DNA of 64,000 nt from Stictocephala bisonia (lineage: Eukaryota; Arthropoda; Insecta; Hemiptera; Membracidae). The stretch covers positions 52,147 to 116,146 of the forward strand of contig JAQJVL010002184.1 in assembly GCA_035578905.1 (NCBI GenBank), in the 5' to 3' direction. This document shows positions 1 to 12,671 of this stretch, piece after piece. The first letter of the stretch is position 1. Each line of letters opens with the position of its first letter. The notes under the pieces were generated by a model, which was not told where the DNA came from, searched no databases, and saw only the letters and a list, made by a program, of their open reading frames with translations. The translations under genes and the position numbers were made by a program.

Positions 1-59
1 CCAAGTTTTATTCAGCTCGTTGGCGTCAATATTATTCACCAGACTTAAGCTTCTACTCA

Positions 60-1790
60 TGTGAACGATCATCTACCCCAAAACCAATTCGGAAAGTTTT
101 TGATGCCTTTCTTAACTGTCAACATAGGCCAGTACTGGTTTAATTGGGGATCCAAATTGCCATTATTCAATATTTTCCAAGGCCTATATGGAAATTTAAT
201 AAAGAATATTGGGAGGCCTTTACCACCAGGATTGATTACAGCATCAGGTTCATTCATCCTATACCAATAAATTGCAGTTCCAGATGAGCAAAATTGGTTA
301 AAACAGTCGAATATACAAACATTACCTACAGCAGTAGAAAAGCGTGGTCAGTTTTAAGAATACTCTCTACTGGTAAGTCTCCAAATCAAGGAGAAGTGTT
401 TTACCAGAAAGCTTCTAATACTCTAAACGGATAGTCAGCTTATCAAAGTCAGTACACTATCCTTCTGACTTATCATGTGCTTTACAAGCTGAATGATATG
501 AAAAAGAGCCAACTAGCAACCCTCTAAGACTTCAGAAACTTCACGGAGGAAGAGATAGATAGGGCGATTTCCGCTATATCAGTAGGGAAAGCATCCGGTC
601 TTGACGGTCTTTCCAGAATTTCTTATGCATGCTGGTAGTACAGTGAAACAATAGCTTCAAATATTCTACAATAAGATACCAGCTACAGGCAATTTTCCAA
701 AAGTGTTTAAGCTTTCAAAAGTAGTAGCTGTTCTAAAGCATGGCATAGATCATGAACGAGTGGACGGTTTTCACCAGTTGAGCAGGCTGGTTTTCGGCCT
801 GGCCGAAGTTGTGGTGACGATTTCCTATCTCTAACATAATTTATCGAGAACGGGTTCGAAAATAAGTTAAAAACATCTACAGCTTTTGTTGATGACACTG
901 TGAGGAGTAAAGGTTATTTGTTCAACTCTACAGCCTCCTTCCCTGTCCATTTCTTTTGCTTAAGTTAATTTTTTAAGTTATAGATCGTCTTATTTTACCA
1001 GGGGAAGTTAGGGCTAGTAAGCCATCTCTAACAATTAACCTGGATACCAACGACTAAAGGGTGACTTCCAAACCACCACCAGTTACCTGTCAGGTGGGCT
1101 GCATACAAGGACGGAATCGCTCAGACGATCACTCATCCAAGAGACAGCCACGCTTGGTGTTGCTTGACTCTGTTATTTTGCGATAACGTCGGAACCTTCC
1201 GGTCAAGGGCAATAGAGGCAATGCTTAGTATCTGGAAGCTAAATCATGACCCATTAAACACGGAAGTATCCAACTTCCACCTAAGTAACCGACTAGCTAA
1301 TCGAAAATTTTACCTTTCTAAATGGTGTAAAACACAACCACAATGATCATCCCCAGTACCTGTGAGTAATGTTAGATCGTTCCTTGACGTTTAAAAGCCA
1401 TCTTCAAAAACAATAACTAAAATTAAAACCAGGGCAAAATACTACGTCATATTGGTGGAACAACTTGGGGGGGGGCCAATGCGCACGTCCTACATACTAC
1501 TGCTTTGTCACTGGTTTATTCTGCTGCTGAGTACAGTGCTCCCCATATAGCTAAATAGCGCATATACTAAATCGATTAATGTCCAAACTAATAGAGGTAG
1601 TGAACTTGCTATGAGATTGCCATAAATAGCTCTCATGGCAACTTCACAACCTTGGCTCCCAGCGCTGTGGAATATAGCTCCTCCAGAAATAAGGAGTCAG
1701 GAGGCACTACTTAAGGAATTCAATGATGATGAGTCGAGTAGGCATTACTACATATTACAAGTAGTAATGTGTAGCATAGAGGAAACATTC
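60..1790 (+). pseudogene. Decayed Jockey-type non-LTR retrotransposon ORF2 (endonuclease end, RT, C-terminal domain)
   Basis: The three forward frames together give the usual Jockey ORF2 order, broken by many stops and frameshifts. Near 60-75 a DHLPQ block marks the end of the endonuclease. At about 175-350 is the PRWNF/W-AF/IRFIPP-like linker. At about 538-606 FTEEEIDRAI and GKASGLDG open the RT. QAGFRPGRSC follows at about 780-815 and FVDDT, the decayed A-box region, near 885. From about 1225 come a KTEVSxFHLxNRLANR-like block, an LRKLAGTTWGANA-like segment (about 1430-1490) and finally NIAPPEIRSQEALLKEF (1671-1721). Jockey elements insert by target-primed reverse transcription using an APE endonuclease and an RT. 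This copy cannot make protein. A dispersed repeat lies inside it and a tandem array begins in its tail. Order and motifs are clear; I did not resolve the subfamily. Confidence 0.8.
1000..1207 (+). repeat. Dispersed ~205-bp repeat E, copy 1, nested in the Jockey remnant
   Basis: This stretch lies between the RT A-box region and the downstream KTEVS-like block of the Jockey remnant and has no obvious place in that protein. It aligns by eye, in opposite orientation, with 54325-54508. Shared words include gttagggcta, tctctaaca, ccaacg, accaccag and gataacgtcggaa, in the same order over the full length. It is probably a small element inserted into the retrotransposon. No terminal repeats or target duplications were recognised. 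Confidence 0.6.
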
Positions 1791-3495
1791 ATCAACCGAG
1801 TATATCATACAAGTACTAGTATGTAGGGTATACATCTCATAGTTAGTTAGGCAAAACACTCATGACTCGAGTATATCATACAAGTACTAGTATGTAGGGT
1901 ATACATCTCATAGTTAGTTATGCAAAACACTCATGAGTCGAGTGTATATCATACAAGTAATAGTGTGTAGCGTATACACCTCATAGTTAGTTAGGCAAAA
2001 TACTCATGAGTCGAGTATATCATACAAGTAATAGTGTGTAGCGTATAAACCTCATAGTTAGTTAGGCAAAACACTCATGACTCGAGTATATCATACAAGT
2101 ACTAGTATGTAGGGTATACATCTCATAGTTAGTTAGGCAAAACACTCATGAGTCGAGTATATCATACAAGTAATAGTGTGTAGCGTATACACCTCATAGT
2201 TAGTTAGGCAAAACACTCATGACTCGAGTATATCATACAAGTACTAGTATGTAGGGTATACATCTCATAGTTAGTTAGGCAAAACACTCATGACTCGAGT
2301 ATATCATACAAGTACTAGTATGTAGGGTATACATCTCATAGTTAGTTAGGCAAAACACTCATGACTTGAGTATATCATACAAGTACTAGTATGTAGGGTA
2401 TACATCTCATAGTTAGTTAGGCAAAACACTCATGACTCGAGTATATCATACAAGTACTAGTATGTAGGGTATACATCTCATAGTTAGTTAGGCAAAACAC
2501 TCATGAGTCGAGTATATCATACAAGTAATAGTGTGTAGCGTATAATCCTCATAGTTAGTTAGGCAAAACTCTCATGAGGTGAGTATATCATACAAGTACT
2601 AGTATGTAGGGTATACATCTCATAGTTAGTTAGGCAAAACACTCATGACTCGAGTATATCATACAAGTACTAGTATGTAGGGTATACATCTCATAGTTAG
2701 TTAGGCAAAACACTCATGAGTCGAGTATATCATACAAGTAATAGTGTGTAGCGTATAATCCTCATAGTTAGTTAGGCAAAACTCTCATGAGGTGAGTATA
2801 TCATACAATTAATAGTGTGTAGCGTATACACCTCATAGTTAGTAAAACACTCATGAGTCGAGTATATCATAAAAGTAATAGTGTGTAGCGTGTTAACCTC
2901 ATAGTTAGTTAGGCAAAACACTCATGAGTCAAGTATAGCATACAAGTACTAGTATGTAGTGTATACATCTCATAGTTAGTTAGGCAAAACTCTCATGAGT
3001 CAAGTATAGCATACAAGTACTGGTATGTAGTGTATACATCTCTTAGTTTGTTAGGCAAAACACTCATGAGTGGAGTATATCACACAAGTACTAGTATGTA
3101 GTGTATATATCTCATAGTTAGTTAGGCAAAACTCTCATGAGTCGAGTATAGCATACAAGTACTAGTATGTAGTGTATACATCTCATAGTTAGTTAGGCAA
3201 AACACTCATGAGTCGAGTATAGCATACAAGTACTAGTATGTAGTGTATACATCTCATAGTTAGTTAGGCAAAACACTCATGAGTCGAGTATAGCATACAA
3301 GTACTAGTATGCAGTGTATACATCTCATAGTTAGTTAGGCAAAACTCTCATGAGTCTAGTATAGCATACAAGTACTAGTATGTAGTGTATACATCTCATA
3401 GTTAGGCAAAACACTCATGAGTCGAGTATAGCATAGAAGTACTAGTATGTAGTGTATACATCTCATAGTTAGTTAGGCAAAACACTCATAAGTCA
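1728..3495. repeat. Tandem array, 71-73-bp unit, about 24 copies
   Basis: The period is 71 bp (1861 to 1932) or 73 bp (1932 to 2005). The unit runs from catgagtcgagtat through tagttagttaggcaaaac. Each unit carries a near-perfect 18-bp dyad, catacaagtactagtatg, with two mismatches to its own reverse complement. Two unit variants alternate in blocks (tgtagggtatacat and tgtagcgtatacac), and the downstream third is more uniform (tgtagtgtatacat). A diverged first unit starts near 1728, inside the tail of the Jockey reading frame. The open frame through the first unit is a by-product. Confidence 0.96.
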
Positions 3496-5524
3496 AGTAA
3501 TGCATTGTGGTCTAATAGGACCACACCATATCACACTTAGACTCACTCAGCCAAAATGCCTCCCCATTAGTCAGCGTTAGTGGCGTGTTTTCCCATTACT
3601 GCTAGGTTAGATACTGCAGGATAATGCACTTATAAGTTTTGGTTCAATTAATCACCATCTTATTTATATCTTTTACTTTTTATGTTCTTCAGAGTGGAAA
3701 TTATTTATGTTTATAATAAATATTATTTTACAATAGTCCATCATGTATACTGATTTTAAAAACTGTGTTTATTGCTTACTTTTGTGGGAATTAACATGTT
3801 GTTTAATATTAGAACTACCATTACTTTTTTAAATATAAGGCGAAGTTATAAATTCAATTTAAATTAAACATATACATAATTAAATAATTAAATGAACAGT
3901 AGTTCCAGTGAATTAACTATTGCTTTTGTTGCATGGAAATGAAAACATAGTTTGAATATTATTGATTTAGTCTGATTGTTTTTTTACCATACATTTATGG
4001 AAAAAAGTTAATAATCCATATGTTCCCTATCCTTATGTAATAATTTAAGTGGATAGGGAATACGCTAGTTCAAGTCCCATGGTATGTATTGGTACCTGGG
4101 ACGTCAATAGTCTCATTTGTGAATCAGGACGATTGGATATTTACAAGTCCCTCGACATGTAAGGTACGTGGATATGTAGCTGTCTAGTTTGTATACTGGA
4201 ACGATAGAATATATAACGATAGTTTTTTTTTTTCTTTCTGGAGTTGTTTGCCTAGTCTATAACTGATTTCATATATAGACTATTGACACGGTCTATTTAT
4301 GACACATCTTGTCAATTTATAACCAACTGGTAATAAAAGTATTTTCAGGCAGCCTACTATTGTTTTTGTTTCTGAAAAGAGGGCCCGAACCCTAGGACTG
4401 TTGGAAGTAGAATAAACCTTCCTCGTAAGGAGTGAACTTTGTGGAGTGTTCGCCAAATATTATGAAACAGCTCTTTACCCGTAATAGCAACCGGTGAAAT
4501 TTAAAGTTTTAATATAATTTTAAAATGTTATTACTTACAACCTATGCAGACTGTATTTGATAGATAAAATCAGATAAGGCAATGTATTGATTATTTTATT
4601 GTTTCCGTTTTAATGTTAACAAAATATAAATAACAATATCTCGTAAATTTAAAGTTAGACAATTTAAATTGAATGTGATGGATGGTATTCTTAAATTTAC
4701 TTGACAGTAATAAATACTGTATAAATAAACAGTAATAAATATGTAAGTACAGTAGTTTGCTATTCTACTATTTATTTATAAAAATAAATAGAAAATTACT
4801 TAATGATGAAAGGACATTCCACAATTTTCACGGAATGACTGTTACAGTTATAGGTGGCACAGAAACACTCCATCACAGCCTAAAACATCACAATAATAGC
4901 ATGCGTCTATAATATGGGGCGAGTAGAGTCCCACCAGTTGTGGGGAGCGCCGTGCCGTTTCTTGAGGCAAGCCTCGCGGCGGGAGTTGGCGTTCCAGTTC
5001 TTTCAAAATCAAACCAATCAAAATCAACAATATAGATTGTTGATTTTGATTGGTTGTGAACCTTGGACACTGAACGTAGTGAACACTTTGTATGGTATTG
5101 TAGAACCAACTTATCTTTTATTATAGATTTTAATTCTCAATTCTCCAATTTTTAGTTCGGTTTATCATATTCCCCTAACTTGGTAAATTGCTGGCAATAA
5201 AAGGTCATAAGAAATACTTAAGAAATTGTTTTAAATATGTTTAGTACATCTAAACAAGCTATATAGTTGGGGTTTTAAAAATATATTATATGGAACATGT
5301 CTGCCAGACTTTACCTGTACTGATAATGGAAAGGAATGGTCTCTTGTCAATTCTTTCACTTTGGTGATAACCTCAGGTACTCAGGTAGTTAAACTATTTA
5401 AGAAGATAACACTGGTAAAGTTATTTAACAGACTGAAATACTGAAGTAAAACTGAGAAACGAAAATTCAACCAACTAAATACAGTAAATAAATTATTACA
5501 ACAGAACGTTTTAATTAAAACATA
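3496..5524. other. AT-rich sequence without a recognisable gene
   Basis: No coding region is supported here. It holds a 10-bp inverted repeat (ttccctatcc at 4023-4032 and its complement at 4051-4060), a short GC-rich patch at about 4915-5000, and the perfect hairpin listed separately. The GC-rich patch is open in several frames but matches nothing I know. Confidence 0.6.
5012..5055. repeat. Perfect 20-bp inverted repeat with 4-nt loop
   Basis: The left arm is 5012-5031 and begins aaccaatcaaaatc. The right arm 5036-5055 is its exact reverse complement, and the loop is atag. The sequence would form a strong hairpin in either strand. It lies directly beside the short GC-rich patch, so it may mark the end of a small element. 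I see no promoter or mature small-RNA signature. Confidence 0.85.
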
Positions 5525-5826
5525 TTGGCAATGGCTTTATCTCTGGACTGCCGCAGATGGTTACACACGGCCCCTGTTCCAAATATAATGTCGTAATCAA
5601 AGTTACTTCAAACCTAAGATTTGTATGATTTTCATAAGTAGGATATACAGGCGAAGTAATGTTTTTTGTAGGTGATATCAAGATAATCCAGGATATTTCG
5701 TCTGGATTCGATGTGCAGTTCCTGCAGGATAATTATAACGGGATCGCCAAATGTAATGCACAGTCCAAGTGTAGCCTCATGATCTTTTAGCAGTCACTTG
5801 CTCTTGTGCTAAAAAACTATACTATC
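5525..5826 (+). pseudogene. Non-LTR reverse transcriptase fragment, palm motifs B to D, left of the 50-bp satellite
   Basis: A frame near 5535-5585 reads SGLPQ then HGP, the usual SGVPQGSHLGP motif B of non-LTR RTs. After a frame change, the frame from 5659 reads FFVGDIKIIQDI, equivalent to the FADD catalytic box with the first Asp replaced by Gly. It continues with FLQDNYNGIAKCN and KCSLMIF, the LQxDLxxLxxWC and KCxxMxF blocks. One stop (TAG, near 5788) interrupts it. It then reads NYTIISTNFSSAKKIKELG, the YxIxxxxLxxxxxIKDLGV block, where the satellite starts. Spacing between motifs fits a normal RT. The missing Asp and the stops mean it is dead. The RT C-terminus reappears beyond the array at 12672. 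Confidence 0.72.
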
Positions 5827-6240
5827 ATTAGTACCAACTTTAGCTCTGCCAAGAAGATTAAGGAACTGGGAACTGTCATGGTACCAACTTTAGCTCTGTC
5901 AAGAAGATTAAGGAAAGGGAACTGTCATGGTACCAACTTTGGCTCTGTCAAGAAGATTAAGGAACTGGGAACTGTCATGGTACCAACTTTAGCTCTGTCA
6001 AGAAGATTAAGGAACTGGGAACTGTCATGGTCCAAACTTTAGATCTGTCAAGAAGATTAAGGAACTGGGAACTGTCATGGTACCAACTTTAGCTCTGTCA
6101 AGAAGATTAAGGAACTGGGAAATGTCATGGTACCAACTTTAGCTCTGTCAAGAAGATTAAGGAACTGGGAACTGTCATGGTACCAACTTTAGCTCTGTCA
6201 AGAAGATTAAGGAACTAGGAACTGTCATGGTACCAACTTT

Positions 6241-8136
6241 AGCTCTGCCAATAAGATTAAGAAACTGGGAACTGTCATGGTACCAACTTTAGCTCTATCC
6301 AGAAGATTAAGGAACTGGAAACTGTCATGGTAAGAACTTTAACTCTTCCAAGAAGATTAAGGAACTGGGATCTGTCATGGTACCGTCTTTGGCTCTGTCA
6401 AGAAGATTCAGGAAATGGGAACTGTCATGGTACCAACTTTAGGTCTGTGAAGAAGATTAAGGAACTAGGAACTGTCATGGTACCAACTTTAGATCTGTCA
6501 AGAAGATTAAGGAACTGGGAACTGTCATGGTACCAACTTTAGCTCTGTCAAGAAGATTAAGGAACTGGGAACTGTCATGGTACCAACTTTAGCTCTGTCA
6601 AGAAGATTAAGGAACTGGGAACTGTCATGGTACCAACTTTAGATCTGTCAAGAAGATTAAGGAACTGGGAACTGTCATTTTACCAACTTTAGCTCTGTCA
6701 AGAAGATTAAGGAAAGGGAACTGTCATGGTACCAACTTTAGCTCTGTCAAGAATATTAAGGAACTGGGAACTGTCATGGTACAAACTTTAGATCTGTCAA
6801 GAAGATTAAGGAACTAGGAACTGTCATGGTACAACTTTAGCTCTGTCAAGAAGATTAAGGAACTGGGAACTGTCATGGTACCAACTTTAGCTCTGTCAAG
6901 AAGATAAAGGAACTGGGAACTGTCATGGTCCCAACTTTAGATCTGTCAAGAAGATTAAGGAACTGGGAACTGTCATGGTACCAACTTTAGCTCTGTCAAG
7001 AAGATTAAGGAACTGGGAACTGTCATGGTACCAACTTTAGCTCTGTCAGGAAGATTAAGGAACTGGGAACTGTCATGGTACCAACTTTAGCTCTGTCAAG
7101 AAGATTAAGGAACTGGGAACTGTCATGGTCCCAACTTTAGATCTGTCAAGAAGATTAAGGAACTGGGAACTGTCATGGTACCAACTTTAGCTCTGTCAAT
7201 AAGATTAAGAAACTGGGAACTGTCATGGTACCAACTTTAGCTCTATCCAGAAGATTAAGGAACTGGAAACTGTCATGGTATGAACTTTAACTCTTCCAAG
7301 AAGATTAAGGAACTGGGATCTGTCATGGTACCGTCTTTGGCTCTGTCAAGAAGATTCAGGAAATGGGAACTGTCATGGTACCAACTTTAGGTCTGTGAAG
7401 AAGATTAAGGAACTAGGAACTGTCATGGTACCAACTTTAGATCTGTCAAGAAGATTAAGGAACTGGGAACTGTCATGGTACCAACTTTAGCTCTGTCAAG
7501 AAGATTAAGGAACTGGGAACAGTCATGGTACCAACTTTAGCTCTGTCAAGAAGATTAAGGAACTGGGAACTGTCATGGTACCAACTTTAGATCTGTCAAG
7601 AAGATTAAGGAACTGGGAACTGTCATGGTACCAACTTTAGCTCTGTCAAGAAGATTAAGGAAAGGGAACTGTCATGGTACCAACTTTAGCTCTGTCAAGA
7701 ATATTAAGGAACTGGGAACTGTCATGGTACAAACTTTAGATCTGTCAAGAAGATTAAGGAACTAGGAACTGTCATGGTACAACTTTAGCTCTGTCAAGAA
7801 GATTAAGGAACTGGGAACTGTCATGGTACCAATTTTAGCTCTGTCAAGAAGATAAAGGAACTGGGAACTGTCATGGTCCCAACTTTAGATCTGTCAAGAA
7901 GATTAAGGAACTGGGAACTGTCATGGTACCAACTTTAGCTCTGTCAAGAAGATTAAGGAACTGGGAACTGTCATGGTACCAACTTTAGCTCTGTCAGGAA
8001 GATTAAGGAACTGGGAACTGTCATGGTACCAACTTTAGCTCTGTCAAGAAGATTAAGGAACTGGGAACTGTCATGGTCCCAACTTTAGATCTGTCAAGAA
8101 GATTAAGGAACTGGGAACTGTCATGGTACCAACTTT
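6241..8136. repeat. Higher-order repeat: two ~948-bp blocks of 19 satellite units
   Basis: Marker units recur in the same order 948 bp apart. The ttcaggaaatggg unit is at 6401 and 7349, and the ctatccagaag, acaactttag (short unit), gataaagg and ctgtcaggaag units recur at the same offset. Block 1 is about 6241-7188 and block 2 about 7189-8136. The offset is just under 19 x 50 because short units are shared by both blocks, which argues for block duplication rather than parallel change. Confidence 0.88.
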
Positions 8137-9580
8137 AGCTCTGTCAAGAAGATTAAGAAACTAGCAACTGTCATGGTACCGACTTTAGCTCTGTCCAGAA
8201 GATTAAGGAACTGGGAACTGTCATGGTACCAACTTTAGCTCTGGCAAGAAGAATAAGAAACTGGGAACTGTCATGGTACCGACTTTAGCTCTATCCAGAA
8301 GATTAAGGAACTGGGAACTGTCATGGTATGAACTTTAGCTCTTCCAAGAAGATTAAGGAACTGGGATCTGTCATGGTACCAACTTTAGCTCTGTCAAGAA
8401 GATAAAGGAACTGGGAACTGTCATGGTCCCAACTTTAGATCTGTCAAGAAGATTAAGGAACTGGGAACTGTCATGGTACCAACTTTAGCTCTGTCAAGAA
8501 GATTAAGGAACTGGGAACTGTCATGGTACCAACTTTAGCTCTGTCAGGAAGATTAAGGAACTGGGAACTGTCATGGTACCAACTTTAGCTCTGTCAAGAA
8601 GATTAAGGAACTGGGAACTGTCATGGTACCAACTTTAGATCTGTCAAGAAGATTAAGGAACTGGGAACTTTCATGGTACCAACTTTAGCTCTGTCAAGAA
8701 GATTAAGGAACTGGAAACTGTCATGGTATCAACTTTAGCTCTGTCAAGAAGATTAAGGAACTGGGAACTGTCATGGTACCAACTTTAGGCTCTGTCAAGA
8801 AGATTCAGGAAATGGGAACTGTCATGGTACCAACTTTAGTTCTGTGAAGAAGATTAAGGAACTGGGAACTGTCATGGTCCCAACTTTAGATCTGTCAAGA
8901 AGATTAAGGAACTGGGAACTGTCATGGTACCAACTTTAGCTCTGTCAAGAAGATTAAGAAACTGGCAACTGTCATGGTACCGACTTTAGCTCTGTCCAGA
9001 AGATTAAGGAACTGGGAACTGTCATGGTACCAACTTTAGCTCTGTCAAGAAGATTAAGGAACTGGGAACTGTCATGGTACCAACTTTAGCTCTGTCAAGA
9101 AGATTAAGAAACTGGAAACTGTCATGGTACCTGACTTTAGCTCTGTCCAGAAGATTAAGGAACTGGGAACTGTCATGGTACCAACTTTAGCTCTGTGCAA
9201 GAAGATTAAGAAACTGGGAACTGTCATGGTACCGACTTTAGCTCTGTCCAGAAGATTAAGGAACTGGGAACTGTCATGGTACCAACTTAAGATCTGTCAA
9301 GAAGATTAAGGAACTGGGAACTGTCATGGTACCAAATTAAGCTCTGTCAAGAAGATTAAGAAACTGGGAACTGTCATGGTACCAACTTTAGCTCTGTCAA
9401 GAAGATTAAGGAACTGGGAACTGTCATGGTACCAACTTTAGCTCTGTCAAGAAGATTAAGGAACTGGGAACTGTCATGGTACCAACTTTAGCTCTGTCAA
9501 GAAGATTAAGGAACTGGGAACTGTCATGGTACCAACTTTAGCTCTGTCAAGAAGATTAAGGAACTGGGAACTGTCATGGT

Positions 9581-11480
9581 ACCAACTTAAGATCTGTCAA
9601 GAAGATTAAGGAACTGGGAACTGTCATGGTATCAACTTAAGATCTGTCAAGAATATTAAGGAACTGGAAACTGTCATGGTATCAACTTAAGATCTGTCAA
9701 GAATATTAAGGAACTGGGAACTGTCATGGTACCAACTTTAGGTCTGTCAAGAAGATTAAGGAACTAGGACCTGTCATGGTACCAACTTAAGATCTGTGAA
9801 GAAGATTAAGGAACTAGGAACTGTCATGGTCCCAACTTTAGATCTGTCAAGAAGATTAAGGAACTGGGAACTGTCATGGTTCCAAATTAAGCTCTGTCAA
9901 GAAGATTAAGAAACTGGCAACTGTCATGGTACCGACTTTAGCTTTGTCCAGAAGATTAAGGAACTGGGAACTGTCATGGTACCAACGTTAGCTCTGCCAA
10001 GAAGATTAAGAAACTGGGAACTGTCATGGTACCAACTTTAGCTCTATCCAGAAGATTAAGGAACTGGAAACTGTCATGGTATGAACTTTAACTCTGCCAA
10101 GAAGATTAAGGAACTGGGATCTGTAATGGTACCGTCTTTGGCTCTGTCAAGAAGATTCAGGAAATGGGAACTGTCATGGTACCAACTTTAGGTATGTGAA
10201 GTAGATTAAGGAACTAGGAACTGTCATGGTACCAACTTTAGATCTGTCAAGAAGATTAAGGAACTGGGAACTGTCATGGTACCAACTTTAGCTCTGTCAA
10301 GAAGATTAAGGAACTGGGAACTGTCATGGTACCAACTTTAGCTCTGTCAAGAAGATTAAGGAACTGGGAACTGTCATGGTACCAACTTTAGCTCTGTCAA
10401 GAAGATTAAGGAACTGGGAACTGTCATGGTACCAACTTTAGCTCTGCCAAGAAGATTAAGGAACTGGGAACTGTCATGGTCCCAACTTTAGATCTGTCAA
10501 AAAGATTAAGGAACTGGGAACTGTCATGGTACCGACTTTAGCTCTGTCAAGAAGATTAAGGAACTGGGAACTGTCATGGTACCAACTTAAGATCTGTCAA
10601 GAAGATTAAGGAACTGGGAACTGTCATGGTATCAACTTAAGATCTGTCAAGAATATTAAGGAACTGGAAACTGTCATGGTATCAACTTAAGATCTGTCAA
10701 GGATATTAAGGAACTGGGAACTGTCATGGTACCAACCTTAGGTCTGTCAAGAAGATTAAGGAACTAGGACCTGTCATGGTACCAACTTAAGATCTGTGAA
10801 GAAGATTAAGGAACTAGGAACTGTCATGGTCCCAACTTTAGATCTGTCAAGAAGATTAAGGAACTGGGAACTGTCATGGTTCCAAATTAAGCTCTGTCAA
10901 GAAGATTAAGAAACTGGCAACTGTCATGGTACCGACTTTAGCTTTGTCCAGAAGATTAAGGAACTGGGAACTGTCATGGTACCAACGTTAGCTCTGCCAA
11001 GAAGATTAAGAAACTGGGAACTATCATGGTACAAACTTTAGCGCTATCCAGAAGATTAAGGAACTGGAAACTGTCATGGTATGAACTTTAACTCTGCCAA
11101 GAAGATTAAGGAAGTGGGATCTGTAATGGTACCGTCTTTGGCTCTGTCAAGAAGATTCAGGAAATGGGAACTGTCATGGTACCAACTTTAGGTATGTGAA
11201 GTAGATTAAGGAACTAGGAACTGTCATGGTACCAACTTTAGATCTGTCAAGAAGATTAAGGAACTGGAAACTGTCATGGTACCAACTTTAGCTCTGTCAA
11301 GAAGATTAAGGAACTGGGAACTGTCATGGTACCAACTTTAGCTCTGTCAAGAAGATTAAGGAACTGGGAACTGTCATGGTACCAACTTTAGATCTGTCAA
11401 GAAGATTAAGGAACTGGGAACTGTCATGGTACCAACTTTAGCTCTGTCAAGAAGATTAAGGAAAGGGAACTGTCATGGTA
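9581..11480. repeat. Higher-order repeat: two 1000-bp blocks of 20 satellite units
   Basis: The run beginning accaacttaagatctg at 9581 recurs at 10581, and the ttcaggaaatggg marker at 10150 recurs at 11150, exactly 1000 bp apart. The second block is followed by units with further differences from about 11460. This is a separate amplification from the 948-bp blocks. Confidence 0.88.
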
Positions 11481-12671
11481 CCAACTTTAGCTCTGTCAAG
11501 AAGATTAAGGAACTGGGAACTGTCATGGTACCAACTTTAGCTCTGTCAAGAAGATTAAGGAACTGGGAACTGTCATGGTCCCAACTTTAGATCTGTCAAA
11601 AAGATTAAGGAACTGGGAACTGTCATGGTACCGACTTTAGCTCTGTCAAGAAGATTAAGGAACTGGGAACTGTCATGGTACCAACTTTAGCTCTGTCAAG
11701 AACATTAAGGAACTAGGAACTGTCATGGTACCAACTTTAGCTCTGCCAATAAGATTAAGAAACTGGGAACTGTCATGGTACCAACTTAAGATCTGTCAAG
11801 AAGATTAAGGAACTGGGAACTGTCATGGTACCAACTTAAGATCTGTCAAGAAGATTAAGGAACTGTCTTGGTATCAACTTAAGATCTGTCAAGAATATTA
11901 AGGAACTGGGAACTGTCATGTTACCAACTTTAGGTCTGTCAAGAAGATTAAGGAACTACGACCTGTCATGGTACCAACTTAAGATCTGTGAAGAAGATTA
12001 AGGAACTAGGAACTGTCATGGTCCCAACTTTAGATCTGTCAAGAAGATTAAGGAACTGGGAACTGTCATGGTTCCAAATTAAGCTCTGTCAAGAAGATTA
12101 AGAAACTGGCAACTGTCATGGTACCGACTTTAGCTCTGTCCAGAAGATTAAGGAACTGGGAACTGTCATGGTACCAACTTTAGCTCTGCCAAGAAGATTA
12201 AGAAACTGGGAACTGTCATGGTACCGACTTTAGCTCTATCCAGAAGATTAAGGAACTGGAAACTGTCATGGTATGAACTTTAACTCTGCCAAGAAGATTA
12301 AGGAACTTGGATCTGTCATGGTACCGTCTTTGGCTCTGTCAAGAAGATTCAGGAAATGGGAACTGTCATGGTACCAACTTTAGCTCTGTCAAGAAGATTA
12401 AGGAACTGGGAACTGTCATGGTACCAACTTTAGCTCTGTCAAGAATATTAAGGAACTGGGAACTGTCATGGTACCAACTTTAGCTCTGTCAAGAAGATTA
12501 AGAAACTGGCAACTGTCATGGTACCGACTTTAGCTCTGTCCAGAAGATTAAGGAACTGGGAACTGTCATGGTATCAACTTAAGATCTGTCAAGAAGATTA
12601 AGGAACTAGGAACTGTCATGGTACCAACTTTAGCTCTGCCAAGAATATTTAGGAACTGGGAAATGTATAGT

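Larger units (their letters stand above)
5822..12671. repeat. 50-bp satellite, main array, about 137 units
   Basis: The period is 50 bp, the unit running from accaactttagctctgtcaa through gaagattaaggaact to gggaactgtcatggt. A few units are 48-49 bp (for example gaaagggaac or gtacaacttt). Units contain a KpnI-like ggtacc word at the unit join. Variants such as gatctgtcaag, ctatccagaag, ttcaggaaatggg and acttaagatctg recur at regular distances, showing higher-order structure. The first unit is continuous with the RT reading frame on its left. Short ORFs within are by-products of a 50-bp period. Confidence 0.98.

Noticed and set aside
1796..3495. CRISPR array
   Set aside because: Units are contiguous repeats without unique spacers, in a eukaryotic TE-rich context with no cas genes. 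The same applies to the other arrays.
1796..3495. Telomeric repeat (TTAGG/TTAGGC word in each unit)
   Set aside because: The word occurs once per 71-73-bp unit (gttagttaggcaaaac), not as a short tandem; it is a coincidence.
4380..4450. Possible structured RNA or tRNA-like segment
   Set aside because: A few GC-rich words but no cloverleaf or promoter boxes.
4848..5126. Overlapping 60-73-codon frames over the GC-rich patch and hairpin
   Set aside because: Frames on both strands cross a perfect palindrome; no conserved motif, and no start or splice context.
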